Assembly (NCBI GenBank): GCA_014529385.2
Contig: CM043959.1
Coordinates: forward strand, 8,147,526-8,211,525
DNA: 64,000 nt
Reading direction: 5' to 3'
DNA from: Adiantum capillus-veneris
Taxonomy: Eukaryota > Streptophyta > Polypodiopsida > Polypodiales > Pteridaceae
Of the stretch, positions 43,225 to 54,089 are shown piece after piece; position 1 is the stretch's first letter; each line of letters starts with the position of its first letter. The notes under the pieces were generated by a model. The model was not told the DNA's origin. It worked only from the letters and a program-made list of their open reading frames with translations, and did no database searches. The translations under genes and the position numbers were made by a program.

Positions 43225-43500
43225 TGTTCCATTTATATAAATTACATGTAAAAAAGTATTTGCACACAAATTGCATGTTTAATATTGTTTTTTAATCTTT
43301 TTAAAGGAATCTCAAGCATTATAGCCATTTTCAATGATTCATTTAAATAAATTCTCTGTAAAAAATCTAAATGCACACATTTTGCATGTGAAATATTCTT
43401 TTGTATTTTTTAAAGAGCATCAATTATCATCACTTTTCGATTGCTACATTTACATAAATTCTATGTAAAAAAGTATGTGAACACAATTTGCTAGTCCAAT
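43225..43500. repeat. T1 tandem repeat, about 110 bp x 3
   Basis: Three diverged copies share CATTTA(T/A/C)ATAAATT, then ATGTAAAAAAGTAT and GCACACAAATTGCATG or variants (starting at about 43231, 43343 and 43448). AT-rich and non-coding. It ends just before T2. Confidence 0.7.
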
Positions 43501-43559
43501 TTGTATACTTCCAATATTTTAAATGTTTTTGAAGTTTTCACTACAACACTACATGAAGA

Positions 43560-43710
43560 TATCAACGCGTATATATCGACGGCCATGCTTCTCCACGTGT
43601 ATATCGACGTAATTAGCGTGCATCGCTATACGCGTCGCAGTGTGCGTCGATATACGCGTGGAAAGGATTTATTTGCCACGCGTATATCCACGCATATAGC
43701 GACGCAAAAA
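43560..43710. repeat. T2 left subterminal repeats
   Basis: Several direct and inverted copies of a ~12 bp word, such as ACGCGTATATATCGACG, CGTGTATATCGACG, CGTCGATATACGCG and ACGCGTATATCCACGC. Counterparts at 49205-49350 include GCGTCGCTATGCGTG and GCGTCGATATCCGCGTCGA. In CACTA elements such words bind TNPA. Confidence 0.85.
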
Positions 43711-43818
43711 AATTTGGGTGAAAAAAGCAAAACCCGCGCGTAGGGGCCATTTTCACCTGCTCAGATCTTGGCCGAAACCTGCTGCGCAGGTATTATGTCC
43801 ATCTCCGCCCCCCCCAAC

Positions 43819-43822
<4 letters not shown>

Positions 43823-43850
<28 letters not shown>

Positions 43851-43876
43851 ACATCGTGTGTGTGTGTGTGTGAGTA

Positions 43877-43950
<74 letters not shown>
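43823..43950. repeat. CT, GT and GA microsatellites in T2
   Basis: (CT)n at about 43824-43850, (GT)n at 43857-43872 and a long (GA)n at 43878-43950. More GA-rich DNA lies at 44400-44630. The open frames across them (43768-43956, 43793-44059, 44340-44798) are artefacts of the repeats. Confidence 0.92.
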
Positions 43951-43954
<4 letters not shown>

Positions 43955-44449
43955 AATGTATGCTAAGGAAATTAAAATTAAAGAAAAAAAATTAAAGAGA
44001 GAAATGAAATGAAATGTTATATTAACGTCTTCGAAAGGCCAAAGTGACCTATGAGACATGAGACAAGAAAGTTACAATGTGATGGATCTGATACAAAGTC
44101 AGAGTAAGAAGATGACAAAATAAAATATTATGGAATCCTAAACTGCTGGGTGTGGACTAAACGGCTAAACTAGCTAGCTGAGATAGGTAGATCATAGGAG
44201 ATCTAGCATCTGTCGGTGGCGGATCTCATCAATCTCCTCCATGGTTAGTAGTCTGACCGGGCATTGTGCATGTCGATCCAAAGTGACCTAGCTAGATCCT
44301 CTGATGCAGCCTCTGTCGATGTTGTGTAGTCCTCCGCAGTCATGGGCGTCTAGATCTCCCTAGCTCAATCGCTTGTTCGATCAGTAGAGAGATAGGGAAG
44401 TAGAGAGCGAGAGAGAGAGGTAAGTAGAGAGAGAAAGAGAGAGAGAGAA

Positions 44450-44500
<51 letters not shown>

Positions 44501-44910
44501 AGTGGAGAGTGAGACAGAGAGAGATAGGAAAATAGGGAAATAGAGAGAGAAAGAGAGATAGAGAGAGCGAGATCGAGAGAGAGAGAGAAAGAGAGATAGC
44601 GAGAGCGAGATCGAGAGAGAAAGAACGAGAAATAGGGTACATAGACAGAGAAGAAACTATGGAACTAAAAGAGGCAAAGGGGTTTTGCCTGCTACATGCG
44701 TTGCCATGTACACCTAGGAGTGCACGTATGTGTCTACCCATATAGGATTTGACCAATAAAGACGAGATTTTGACCCGGTGGTCCTGATCTCCATACACCT
44801 CTAGACCAAGGTGTACGGAGATTGGGCAAGACTAGAGAATGCGAGATAGTTTACATTGGGAGGAGTATATATATATATATATATTAAAACAACATTCATA
44901 ATCATTGTAG

Positions 44911-46188
44911 ATGGCAACGTCATCAACTAACATGGAGGAAAAGATTGCATGCTCGTGCACGCTCTACAAGTATCAAATCCTGCGCAAGCGTAGGATATGT
45001 AATGAGCATGTGCACAAGTACGGAGAGTTTGCTAGAGAAACCGTACAGAATCTACGATACGACTCCTATGGAACGGGCATTGATTTCTGTGACATAGCAC
45101 CTACATTTGAGAGAGAGAGAAAAAAGATTATGCGTGAAGGTCCGACCAATATAGAGCCACGGATGGAAACAGAAAAGGGCTTACAGACAGAAGACGACGG
45201 CATGGAGGAGATGCTGGATGCCTTCTTCCAGACAAGCGAGGAGAATGCGAATGAAGTAGCACCGGAAGCCGTGCGCCTATCTCCTGAAGACATGTTGAGG
45301 AAGTTGGCACGTCAACCAATCTATGAAGGCGCCAAAATATTTGTGCTTCGTACTTCTCTAGCGTTTTTGAATCTTCAGTCAGTGTATGGGTGGTCAGATG
45401 CAAGCGTCACTGCTTTGTTTAGGTATGTAATTTACAAAAGAGATTTTCCGATTGCAACGGTGATGTGCTCGGAGAGCTTTTTAATTTAATGTGGCTTAAA
45501 CAGGTTATTGCGGGAGCAACTTCTCTCGGCTGGCAATGAAATGCCCCCCTCCAGGCCAGACGCAAAGCAACTTCTGACCTCAGTTGGCTTGGACTACAAC
45601 AATATTCATGCATGTCCAAATGATTGCATTCTTTTTCGCAATGAATTCGCAGATTGTCTATCGTGTCCTAAGTGTGGAGCAATGCGCTACAAACAAGATG
45701 CAGTTGGCGAGACAGTGCCAGCTAAAGTGTTGCAGAATTTCCCTATTCTTCCTAGGATAAAAAGAATTTTTCGTTGTGGTTCCATTGCAAAGTTGATGCT
45801 GTGGCATTCTATGAATAGATCCACTGACGTAACATTTAGGGTGTCCGCTGATTCAAAGGCTTGGAGGCACATTGAAGATACCTGGCCACATTTTAAGAGT
45901 GAACCACGCAATTTGCATTTGGGAATGGCAATGGATGGAGTCAATCCATTTGTCTTGAGAAGATCATCATGGAGCACTTGGCCTGTGTGCCTTATCAATT
46001 ACACCCTCCCACCGTGGCTTGCCATCAAGAAGGGTCATCAAGAAGGGTCATTTGATATTAAGTTCAAGGCAAAAAACATGGATGTTTATCTAGCTCCACT
46101 AGTTGACGAGCTCCAGGAGTTATGGCATGGGATGGACATAGCAAATATGGTTGAACGAGTAGGACAACAACATAGCAGATGCGGTTGA
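44911..46188 (+). pseudogene. T2 TNP2-like transposase, N-terminal part, one intron
   Basis: Exon 1 runs from ATG 44911 to about 45422; an 81 bp intron (45423-45503, GT...AG) joins FR in frame to LLREQLLSAGNEMPPSRP. Exon 2 holds the Transposase_21-type signatures CLSCPKCGAMRYKQD and HLGMAMDGVNPFVLRRSSWS, then TWPVCLINYTLPPWLAIKKG. After that the reading decays: a short duplicated stretch and a stop at 46188, with the expected catalytic C-terminal half missing. It would act on the CACTA ends in the nucleus. Family assignment is firm; function is lost. Confidence 0.85.
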
Positions 46189-46205
46189 ACCAGTAGGACC
46201 CAGAA

Positions 46206-47262
46206 ATGCCTCGACTGTGGAGCGATGAGGAGGATGCAAGATTGGTGGGAGAGGAGCCGCAAGGGCAAGGGGTGCCAAAGAAAATGAACCTGGACATGCG
46301 AGAAAAGATCATGAAGTTCTGTATACTAAATTCAGCGCCGATGCAAAAATGGCTTGAAAGGTACGAAGAAGAGAAAGAGAGATGCAATACGGAGCGACAA
46401 GATTTCAGGCGAAGTCAAACGACTAGAGGCTTACCCTTGCCATACTATCTCGCTCCTCTACCTGAATTCCCTACAATGGCATGGTTGGACAAGACAGTGA
46501 GAGGAGCTCGACAAATCGGAGAACCCATATCTCTAGAAGAGGAAGAGCTGGCTATTGGATGTGACTGGAAGTATCATACATACATGGCACTGTGGTCACA
46601 TGGAAAGCATTGACAGCAGAAGAAACATGTTTGACAGTGGGGTAATGGTTAGTTTCATGTAAAAGAGCAGGGCCAGTGCTAGAGACACGAATGAAAGCAC
46701 TAGCAACCTGGATTACTGTGGTTTGGTGTCAGATATCCTGAAAGTAAGCTTTAGGCGGTTTGAGATGTTTTTGTTGGATGTGAAGTGGTTCAAGGTGATT
46801 ACTTCTGGTCGCAATGCAATGGTACACAGAGATGGAAACAAACTTGTGCAAATAGATTCTACAAAGATTTGGATAGATACGAGCGACACATTTGCTCTCC
46901 CCGAACATTGCGAGAAAGTCGTCTTTGTACCGGACCCTCGAGAGCGACGATGGTGGTTTGTGGTTCAGGTTGGTCCAAGAAATAAACAAGTATTTAAAGG
47001 GCAAGATCTCCTGGAGGAAAGCCAGTCAGACGACGTCCATACTACTGTGACATTAGATGAGATGGACGAAGGTATGGTAGAGGAAGCTGACAGATATACG
47101 AGGGATGACGCAGACGAGCCAGAATTGACACTTGTAGATGAAGATGCAATGGATGAAGACAATCTTCCAGAACGAGTTGGGGCAAAGTTATGTTTGCAAT
47201 TAGAGATAGACGATGATACGGTGCAAGATCTTATGGATGATGCCTCACTCCTCGAGGCCTAG
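46206..47262 (+). pseudogene. T2 TNP2-like transposase, C-terminal parts
   Basis: ORF 46206-46613 resembles the region after DUF4218 in plant TNP2 proteins (NLDMREKIMKFCILN, then ALWSHGKH). ORF 46723-47262 is a DUF4216-like domain: FEMFLLDVKWFKVITSGRNA, then EKVVFVPDPRERRWWFVVQV, followed by an acidic tail that is common at the C-terminus of these proteins. The two ORFs are separated by about 110 bp of stops. With 44911-46188 they are one gene that lost its middle. Confidence 0.72.
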
Positions 47263-47354
47263 GCCTGTAAGTGTTTGTGTGAAGACGTTGATTTAAAATT
47301 AAGCTTAAAGTAAATTTAAACAATTGTGTTCTAACGCTTTATTTTACTTTCTTT

Positions 47355-48504
47355 GTGCAGGACTTTAGTATGGCAGACCAGATTCGAGATCCCGCTTCCA
47401 TGAGTGAAGATGCATTCATGGGCTTCGTTACACAGATGATGCCTGCTCAGATGGCAGAGGCTTCTCAGTACTGGGTAGCGAGAGGCACGGGTACTACGCC
47501 TCCGGGCTTCACACCGGAGGGTCTGACGCCTAGGGAGGGGACACCTACGGGGGGGAGGACGCCTATGGGTACGACACTTGCTTCTCCCATCATGGCCGCT
47601 TCAACACCTAGGGGTGTGACAGAGGCGGGTACGTCCTCATCTCCGCAGCACAGGCGCACTCGCCAATCTTGACGATCGTCAGGTGGAGGTGGTGGTTGCT
47701 ATGGAAGAGGGTCCACAGATGCTTCGACCCCTTTTCGTTCACGACCCCCGTCCTACCCAGGCACACCTCTAGGCACACCTCTTGGCACACCTCGGACACC
47801 TTGGGGGGCACACGATCCTAGTGCCTCCAAGCTCTATACTGTACAGGCAGATGGTTCTGTTGACATGGATAGAATCGGGATTGAGATGCGATAACGAATT
47901 CGCCAACTCGCGGAGCCGCAGTTTTCGACCAACCTTCTGACGTCTTGGGGTGATTAGGATGGGGACAAAGTCAATTACATAGTGGAGACCATCCTGAGAG
48001 AGTACCAGCCTGCTCTGAGTTCTTCCGTTGTTCCGAGGAGGTGGATCAAGGGTGTTGCACGGGACACCGTGAAAAATCGACGAGATGCAGCTCGAAAGGC
48101 TTTCAGGACCGGATCGCCAAAGCCTTCGGGCATCCCACACGAGACATGGCTACAGATCAGGGAGGATGAGCGTACAGCAGACACGCGGTTCAGACAGCAG
48201 CACGAGGCTACGCAGGTACGACAGATGACCAGGGGGACATCTCATCTTGGCAGCGGAGGCTTGACACCTTTCGCTATGAGTTTGTGAGTTTCTAATCCAA
48301 TCTTAACTATGGCATTTTTTAAAACGCGATGAATCATGTATTCTTATTACTTTGATTTTTGTATAAACGCAGAATCTTGTGATGCATCGAGCTCCGACAC
48401 ACCAAGAGGAGTCAGATGGATATCGCAGAGGTATCTATGAAGTACTGAATGATCTTGAAGCTTCAGGAGAGCCTGTAGACTGGGAGGCCTTACAGTCTCG
48501 CTGA
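47355..48504 (+). pseudogene. T2 TNPA-like (Plant transposase Ptta/En/Spm) gene remnant
   Basis: ORF 47355-47672 is a Gly/Thr/Pro-rich N-terminus with repeated TPxG motifs. ORF 47982-48287 has YQPALSSSVVPRRWIKGVAR and HETWLQIREDERTADTRF, typical of the second CACTA gene. A GT...AG intron (48284-48372) leads to NLVMHRAPTHQEESDGYRRG and stops at 48504. Frame changes around 47700-47980 and 48250 break it. The protein would bind the subterminal repeats. Confidence 0.68.
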
Positions 48505-48689
48505 TCGCTTGAGGTGAGACGTTAATATGTGTGAGTTGATTTAATTAAGTAAGTATATGTGAAGTAATATCAATACTAATTTTGTGAGTTTTCCTATGTG
48601 GAGGTTGCAACGTCTAGTCATTAGTGGACCGGATTTCATATATATGCTTTGTGAGACACAGACACGCTTTTGTGTCTCTTTTTTGTATA

Positions 48690-48935
48690 GACAGTTATTG
48701 TTCAGACAGTTATTGTTTCCCTTATGGTTATGATTATTGTCATTGTCATTGTATAGACATGGTTTTTTCTCCTATTCTTGTATAGACATAGTTATGGTTT
48801 AGGTTTTGTTAATGGTTATGTTTAACTTTTTGGTTATGCTTATGGTTATTGTTAATTTTGTTTATGGTTATGGTTATCTGCATTATGGTTATGTTTTTAA
48901 GTTATGGTTATGGTTCGTTATGGTTATGCTTTTCA
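48690..48935. repeat. TTATGG-rich minisatellite in T2
   Basis: Many copies of TTATGG/TTATGGTTATG spaced irregularly. No ORF. Confidence 0.85.
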
Positions 48936-49639
48936 ATTGGTACGGTACTTGTCTTTCATTGTCCTTCAATCTCATGTGAGATCCTACATGGATAGCATGT
49001 AGGAGGCATCTACATGATATAGTGTTTTTTGAAAGGTTTATGTAAAAACAAAGGGAACTCTACCGAAATTTTTGCGCGCGGGAGCATGGTTGATTTTGGT
49101 GCTTCTCGCTTTCTTGGGCAGAGGTCAGGAAGTCGGGATGTGTCCATCTTTTAACTGGGCACAGGCCAGGCTACCTGCCCTCTGCCCATGAAATTTTTTT
49201 TCTGTTATGGTCGTTGCTATCTGCGTCGCTATGCGTGTCACTATCTGTGTCTATATTTGCGTCTATATCTGCGTCGCAAATAGCGACAGGTTCACAGGGA
49301 CACAGATATTGATGCACATAGCGACGCAGTGCGTCGATATCCGCGTCGATGAAACCTTTTTTGTTGTAGTGTTTTAAGTCGGTGTGTGCTTTGTTTGAAT
49401 TAATATGTGCGCACGGAGAAAAATGTAAGTTGAAAATTCAATATATGTTGAAATGTGTCAGACCATTAACATGTATTGTTTGATCTGAATTAAGTTCTTA
49501 TAAACCACTTGTTTGAGTGGCTTTTTACACATGTAATAGATTGTAATTTTAAGTGAAGATTATATTCAATTTTTATCAATATTTCCTTGCACATTTGTTA
49601 AAGTCTTCAAGTGGTGGTTAAGAATTTACTTGAGATAGG

Positions 49640-51062
49640 GTGAGAGTTTTAGTGTCATTCGCAACCATAAATTTTTATTTGATATGTTGTTTTAGTGAAA
49701 ATATGATGCCAAATCAAAAGAAATGTATTATGCATGTCATTCGTAAAGAATGTATTTTGGAAAACTCATCATGTGCAGTTGATTGCATACAACAGATTAG
49801 TGAAAGCGATGTCTACATCAAAGACATCACTAGCACTATATGGGAGAACACAGAGTGCACGTTGCGACTTGAAGGCCAATACGATTCTAGCTGGGATACG
49901 AGAATTTGATCCCCCACCACAAGGCCAGGACAGTGTTGGGCAATATGAAAGTATGTTGCAAAGACTTAAAGGAAGATATCCCACCTGCTTGGGACATGTC
50001 AAAATTAGAGCTCTGGGATAAGTTGTGGGAAGAAAAAAAGGTAAAGATGAAGCGTGTGAAAGCGCAGGACCAAGCAGCCTTACCCAAGAGATTGAAGATG
50101 GCCCAAGATGTGCAAGGAGCTTTGGGAGGTTGATCTGATGCCAGCTGCATCGGCACAACCATGCGCACTGCTTTGAATGAAAAGTGTACTCATCTTGTCG
50201 TCATCCCTCACAAAGCCTTCGTAGAAGGTTTGAGGATTAGATCAGGCTCCTTTGTTGTGTGCACATTGTACACCATCAAAGGCATCTCATTTTTTCCAGA
50301 CCACATTACATATGTGGTAAAATGTTACAAGGGAGGAAGTGAGGCAAAATTTGACAGCTTTCAGACACAGCAAGGAATGCAAAAGCTTCACCCCTCCATT
50401 GTAAGGTGCATTGGGTTTACTATAGAAGCTCCTTGGATCACGATATTCCCATACTACAATGGAGGTACCGTGGGCGACATGATGTGTCGCTTATCGTTCG
50501 CTCACGGATTGTTCAGATGACACATTCATAGGCTACAACATGGCTGGAGGTCATTGCCTATAGAAAACAACCCTGTAAGAGAGATAGACATGGTGCAGAT
50601 CAAAGCAGTGATGGAGCAGATGCCAACAATTTGTCATGCCTTAATCGACGCGTTGCAGCTTCCCACTTGATCGGTATAGTGCACAATGACATGCACCCGT
50701 TCAACGTAATGTTAGACTTTACTTGCACCAATAAACTCCATGTCAGCATCATTTATTGGGGTATGATGCTAAGAACACCAGCCAAGCACGTAGCAAATAA
50801 TTATCTATCTCTAAGCGCATAGTTAGATGAAGCAGTTTTGAATGCACAAAGAGCAGGGAATGCCGAGATGGCTAAGCAAGTGTTGATTACTCCCGAACTA
50901 TACAATCCACAGTGTGTAGATGCATACACAAAAGCGAGAGACATTTATGCATTGGGTTATCTATTCGACATGATGGCATATTTTTGGAGGGTAGCAAGAA
51001 AATTTTATTTTCTAGAAGAAGTTTTTCACCACCCAGCCGAAGATGTTATGAGGGCTATTTGA
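49640..51062 (+). pseudogene. T1 cargo, part 1: protein-kinase-like domain
   Basis: Several frames. 49734-49990 and then 49960-50133 give a charged N-terminal segment (WDKLWEEKKVKMKRVKAQDQ). ORF 50161-50520 resembles a kinase N-lobe: K54 in YVVKCYKGGS, HPSIVRCIGF (77-86) and a hinge-like ITIFPYYNGGT. After a frameshift, ORF 50631-50822 has GIVHNDMHPFNVMLD, matching the catalytic loop with HND for HRD (D20, N25), then IIYWG in place of a DFG-like motif. ORF 50838-51062 gives TPELYNPQ (APE-like) and KARDIYALGYLFDMM (F-helix). It lies in T1, opposite to the transposase. A captured host gene or an element gene are both possible. Confidence 0.66.
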
Positions 51063-51150
51063 ATTAAAGTAGATTGTTGGATGAAGTTAAAAGAGCGGGA
51101 CCAAAGAAGGAATGCTTCTAACGTGTCGGTATTTTTCAAAGAACACTTAA

Positions 51151-52484
51151 CACTAGGTTGGTAATGGGACACTTTTATGTCCTGGGACACTTTTATGTCG
51201 TGTTAAGTGACCATTTTCCTGGAATTATGTCAAGAGTTTCAAAATGGATTTTGAGGTGCTATCTGTCTAGAAATTTGTCTCATGAGCTGAAAAAAACTTG
51301 ACATTTTTTTGGAATATCAACTCCATCTGTAACCTTGTCCTTGCACCACATTTCACAACCTAAAGTGTGTGAAAAAACGGGTCCTGTTTTTGGCTTTTTT
51401 CAACTTTTTGCAACTATACCACTCTAGAATTCATGTTTGTGAGGTCTATAATTCTAGAGAACTATCTTTAGTAGTCCTCAACATGTCCTAATGCTTCTAG
51501 GGAGAAATAAATGTTAAAGTTGTAAGTTATGACCAAATTACAAAAATTTTCAAATCCTGATTTTTAGCCAATTTTAGCTCTTCTATGTTTTTTTCGGTGG
51601 CTTTCATGATATCCAAATGCATTTTTGATTTTCTATGTCGCATATTGTAACATAAAGCTAATATTCCTTGAGTTTTGAGGCACCTAATATTTTTCATAGT
51701 AGGCAACGATGGTTGATTTTTTCAATTCTAGAAGAAAACGAAACATTCTAGTATATCAAGTATAGCTTTTTCAATATTGTTAGTTTCTTGTGACAACTAC
51801 ATGCATTTTGTAGGTAGTAACCATATCTAGTCATAAGGATCAAATTTGGCTAGATATTGAATAGTTTCTATGGGATTCTACAACTCATAATGTTGAACCC
51901 AATTTTTTCATGTTTGGTGTATTTAGCACTTCATCTTTGTCCCCATGATTCACCTTGGTAAGAGATGTATTATTCTTTTGACATGCTCCTTGGATCCTTA
52001 TGAACCTAAAGGACAATAGGGAACTAAGAAAACATGCATATACTATTTGTATTGAGCGTGGCTATAGAAACTTTGATGATAGGTTTGCAGAATGGTAAAA
52101 ATTCAACTTTTTTGTACCTATTTCTTTTGGCAAAACAAAAAATAGTGAGTGAGAAGCAATCATATGTTGTGATCAGCAACCCATTGAAGTTAACTAGGGA
52201 ATTTACCTCAAGTCCTACAAAAATCCCTAATCTTATTTTTATGCAACAAAACGTAAGAAATGACTTTTTTGATGAAAATGTACTGGTCCATCAACTTTGG
52301 AGGCTTGGTGTAACCAAAAGATGAGAAATTTTACAAGTTTTTTTATTTTTTCCATGTGTAGTAGGCCTTGAATATAACCTCATGAAAGGATTTTACAAAA
52401 TGAGTGGATCTACTATGGTTTTGGAGGTTTTTTTCAAAACCCTGAAAGGACACTTTTATGTCCTGTTAGGTTACCAACCTAGTG
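51151..52484. mobile_element. T3: 1.33 kb element with TTAA flanks and inverted ends
   Basis: Ends CACTAGGTTGGTAA and, inverted, TTACCAACCTAGTG, with TTAA on both outer sides (51147-51150, 52485-52488). Near both ends lies GGACACTTTTATGTCC, itself partly palindromic and doubled on the left (about 51168-51200 and 52448-52463). The interior has no recognised coding domain. TTAA could be a 4 bp duplication (piggyBac-like) or a TA duplication beside ACACTAGG ends (mariner-like); the sequence cannot decide. Non-autonomous, between the kinase-like and RING-like parts. Confidence 0.75.
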
Positions 52485-52833
52485 TTAAAGACAGACCCTA
52501 ACCATGTCCAATGTCCACTTGTTAAACTTGCACCATCATTTTATCCAATTTAAACATTTCTATGATATACATATGTCTTGTCCAGTGTATTCTTTTTTAA
52601 TTGCAGTGTATTATCTGGTTTGAAGTGGTTCACTTAATTGAGTCAATTATCTTTAGTCATTTAAAATTTGTCATTTAACTGTTAGTATTTCAAATTTGCC
52701 TTGTGGTTCCATTAGCCGCATTTGTTGTGGTTTGATTTAGTGGATTCCGCACAGTGTCCCAATGAGTGAGAATATATATTTTCCATTGATATTGAATGTT
52801 TGTCTTTTTGTTGACTGCAGCTCCAAGAGAAAA

Positions 52834-53957
52834 TGGTCGATCAAGAACAAGATATCTGCACCCAATCACTACCTGATGATCAACAATAAGTGGCTGTTAA
52901 TTCATTTCAACGCATGAAGTATTTGGCACACGGCATGTCGACACAACAAGCGATGTGTACTGCTCTCCAACTCTCAAAGTGGGCAAATCCAAACAATATG
53001 CAATGGAACCAGATCAATAAAGAAGTGACAAAGGACATGATCAAGACAATATGGCCATGTAAGAACGTAGAGATCAAGAAAGAAAGGTGGAAGGTTTTGA
53101 AGTGCAACCATGATGCTATCAAAGATAACGCCGTAGACAATATGGCCATGTAAGAACGTAGAGATCAAGAAAGAAAGGTAGAAGGTTTTGAAGTGCAACC
53201 ATGATGCTATCAAAGATAACGCTGAGAGGGTTTATTTCAAGGTTTATGACCATCCTGCACAATGCAGATTGTGTGCTATATTTTGCAAAAATGTTATATA
53301 CTAACTTTTTGCAACAGCGACCAATAGACTTCTCGTCAAAGGAGACAACTGTTTCCACTCATGATTTAAGGGAGAGTTGTGTCATTTTTCACCCGAGATG
53401 AGCTGGCATTGATAGTGGAAGGCGCCGAACTACAGTTAAAGAGAGAGAAGGATATTTACACGACATAGTTGGCAGAGAAAGATGCAGAAATAACATGTCT
53501 TTCTATAGCCACCCAAACACCGCAACCCACACAAGTCCGGATGGAGAAAAGCATTCACCACTTAAGTCAGGACGTTCAAAACCTGACAGATCGAGTGAAT
53601 TCAACACCTGTACAAGGGACACACATCAACCACCTTGTCTTGCATCCGGAGTTGGTCCCCTTGTCTACTTCAGATGCATCCTCATCTTCCCAATATCCAG
53701 TTTGCTATAAGAATTTTGATGGATGGAGTGGGTACTATACATTGACATGTGGTCATTATTATCCTTTAGTTTGTCTTATTCGTTTGATGCAAAACAATAG
53801 TTAATGCGCAATCTGTTCACAAGATATTCCACAAGGAATATATATTATATTTGGCATTGTAAACGAACATAAATTCAAGCAAGCACGCCCATATACCCCT
53901 AGCACAATTAGAAATCTGTTTAATGAGCAAGATGCTGCTCCAGGGCAACACAATTGA
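52834..53957 (+). pseudogene. T1 cargo, part 2: coiled segment and RING-finger-like domain
   Basis: ORF 52890-53153 (QRMKYLAHGMSTQQAMCTAL, then WKVLKCNHDAIKD) is unrecognised and broken by a 91 bp duplication. ORF 53469-53804 begins with a charged, possibly coiled stretch and ends in a C3HC4-like pattern: C79, C94-G-H96, C102, then, after a TAA, C-A-I-C. The first Cys of the pattern is Tyr76 (one G-to-A from Cys) and the His/Cys at position 99 is Pro. Reading continues to a stop at 53955-53957. RING domains recruit E2 enzymes for ubiquitin transfer; here it is degenerate. Confidence 0.62.
53044..53225 (+). repeat. 91 bp tandem duplication in cargo
   Basis: 53044-53134 and 53135-53225 are almost identical (two or three differences, e.g. 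AGGTGGAAGG versus AGGTAGAAGG). The unit is not a multiple of three, so it shifts the frame. Confidence 0.92.
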
Positions 53958-54089
53958 GATCGACAAACTATGTAATATCACGATAAACTATGTACTATCG
54001 CGAATATGAAGCATTGTAATTACTCAAAACACATTTGAATAGAAGGTCTTTTACAATGGTTTTTGACATTCACTCATTCTACTCTCAAG

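Larger units (their letters stand above)
43539..49371 (+). mobile_element. T2: CACTA (En/Spm-type) transposon nested in T1
   Basis: Starts CACTACAACA and ends TGTTGTAGTG, 10 bp perfect inverted repeats, flanked by TTT on both sides (43536-43538 and 49372-49374), the 3 bp duplication usual for CACTA. Both ends have subterminal GCGTCGATAT-like repeats. Genes on the plus strand encode TNP2-like and TNPA-like proteins, both damaged. Length 5833 bp. Its catalytic region is partly deleted, so it is probably non-autonomous. Confidence 0.93.

Noticed and set aside
43539-43548. T3 as a CACTA relative because its ends start CACTA
   Set aside because: T3 ends share only CACTA with T2; a 3 bp duplication does not fit its flanks (TAA left, TTA right), whereas TTAA does.
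43768-44059. Overlapping ORFs on both strands rich in RE or SL
   Set aside because: They are translations of GA/CT microsatellites.
44340-44798. 152-codon minus-strand Ser/Leu-rich ORF
   Set aside because: Generated by GA-rich simple sequence.
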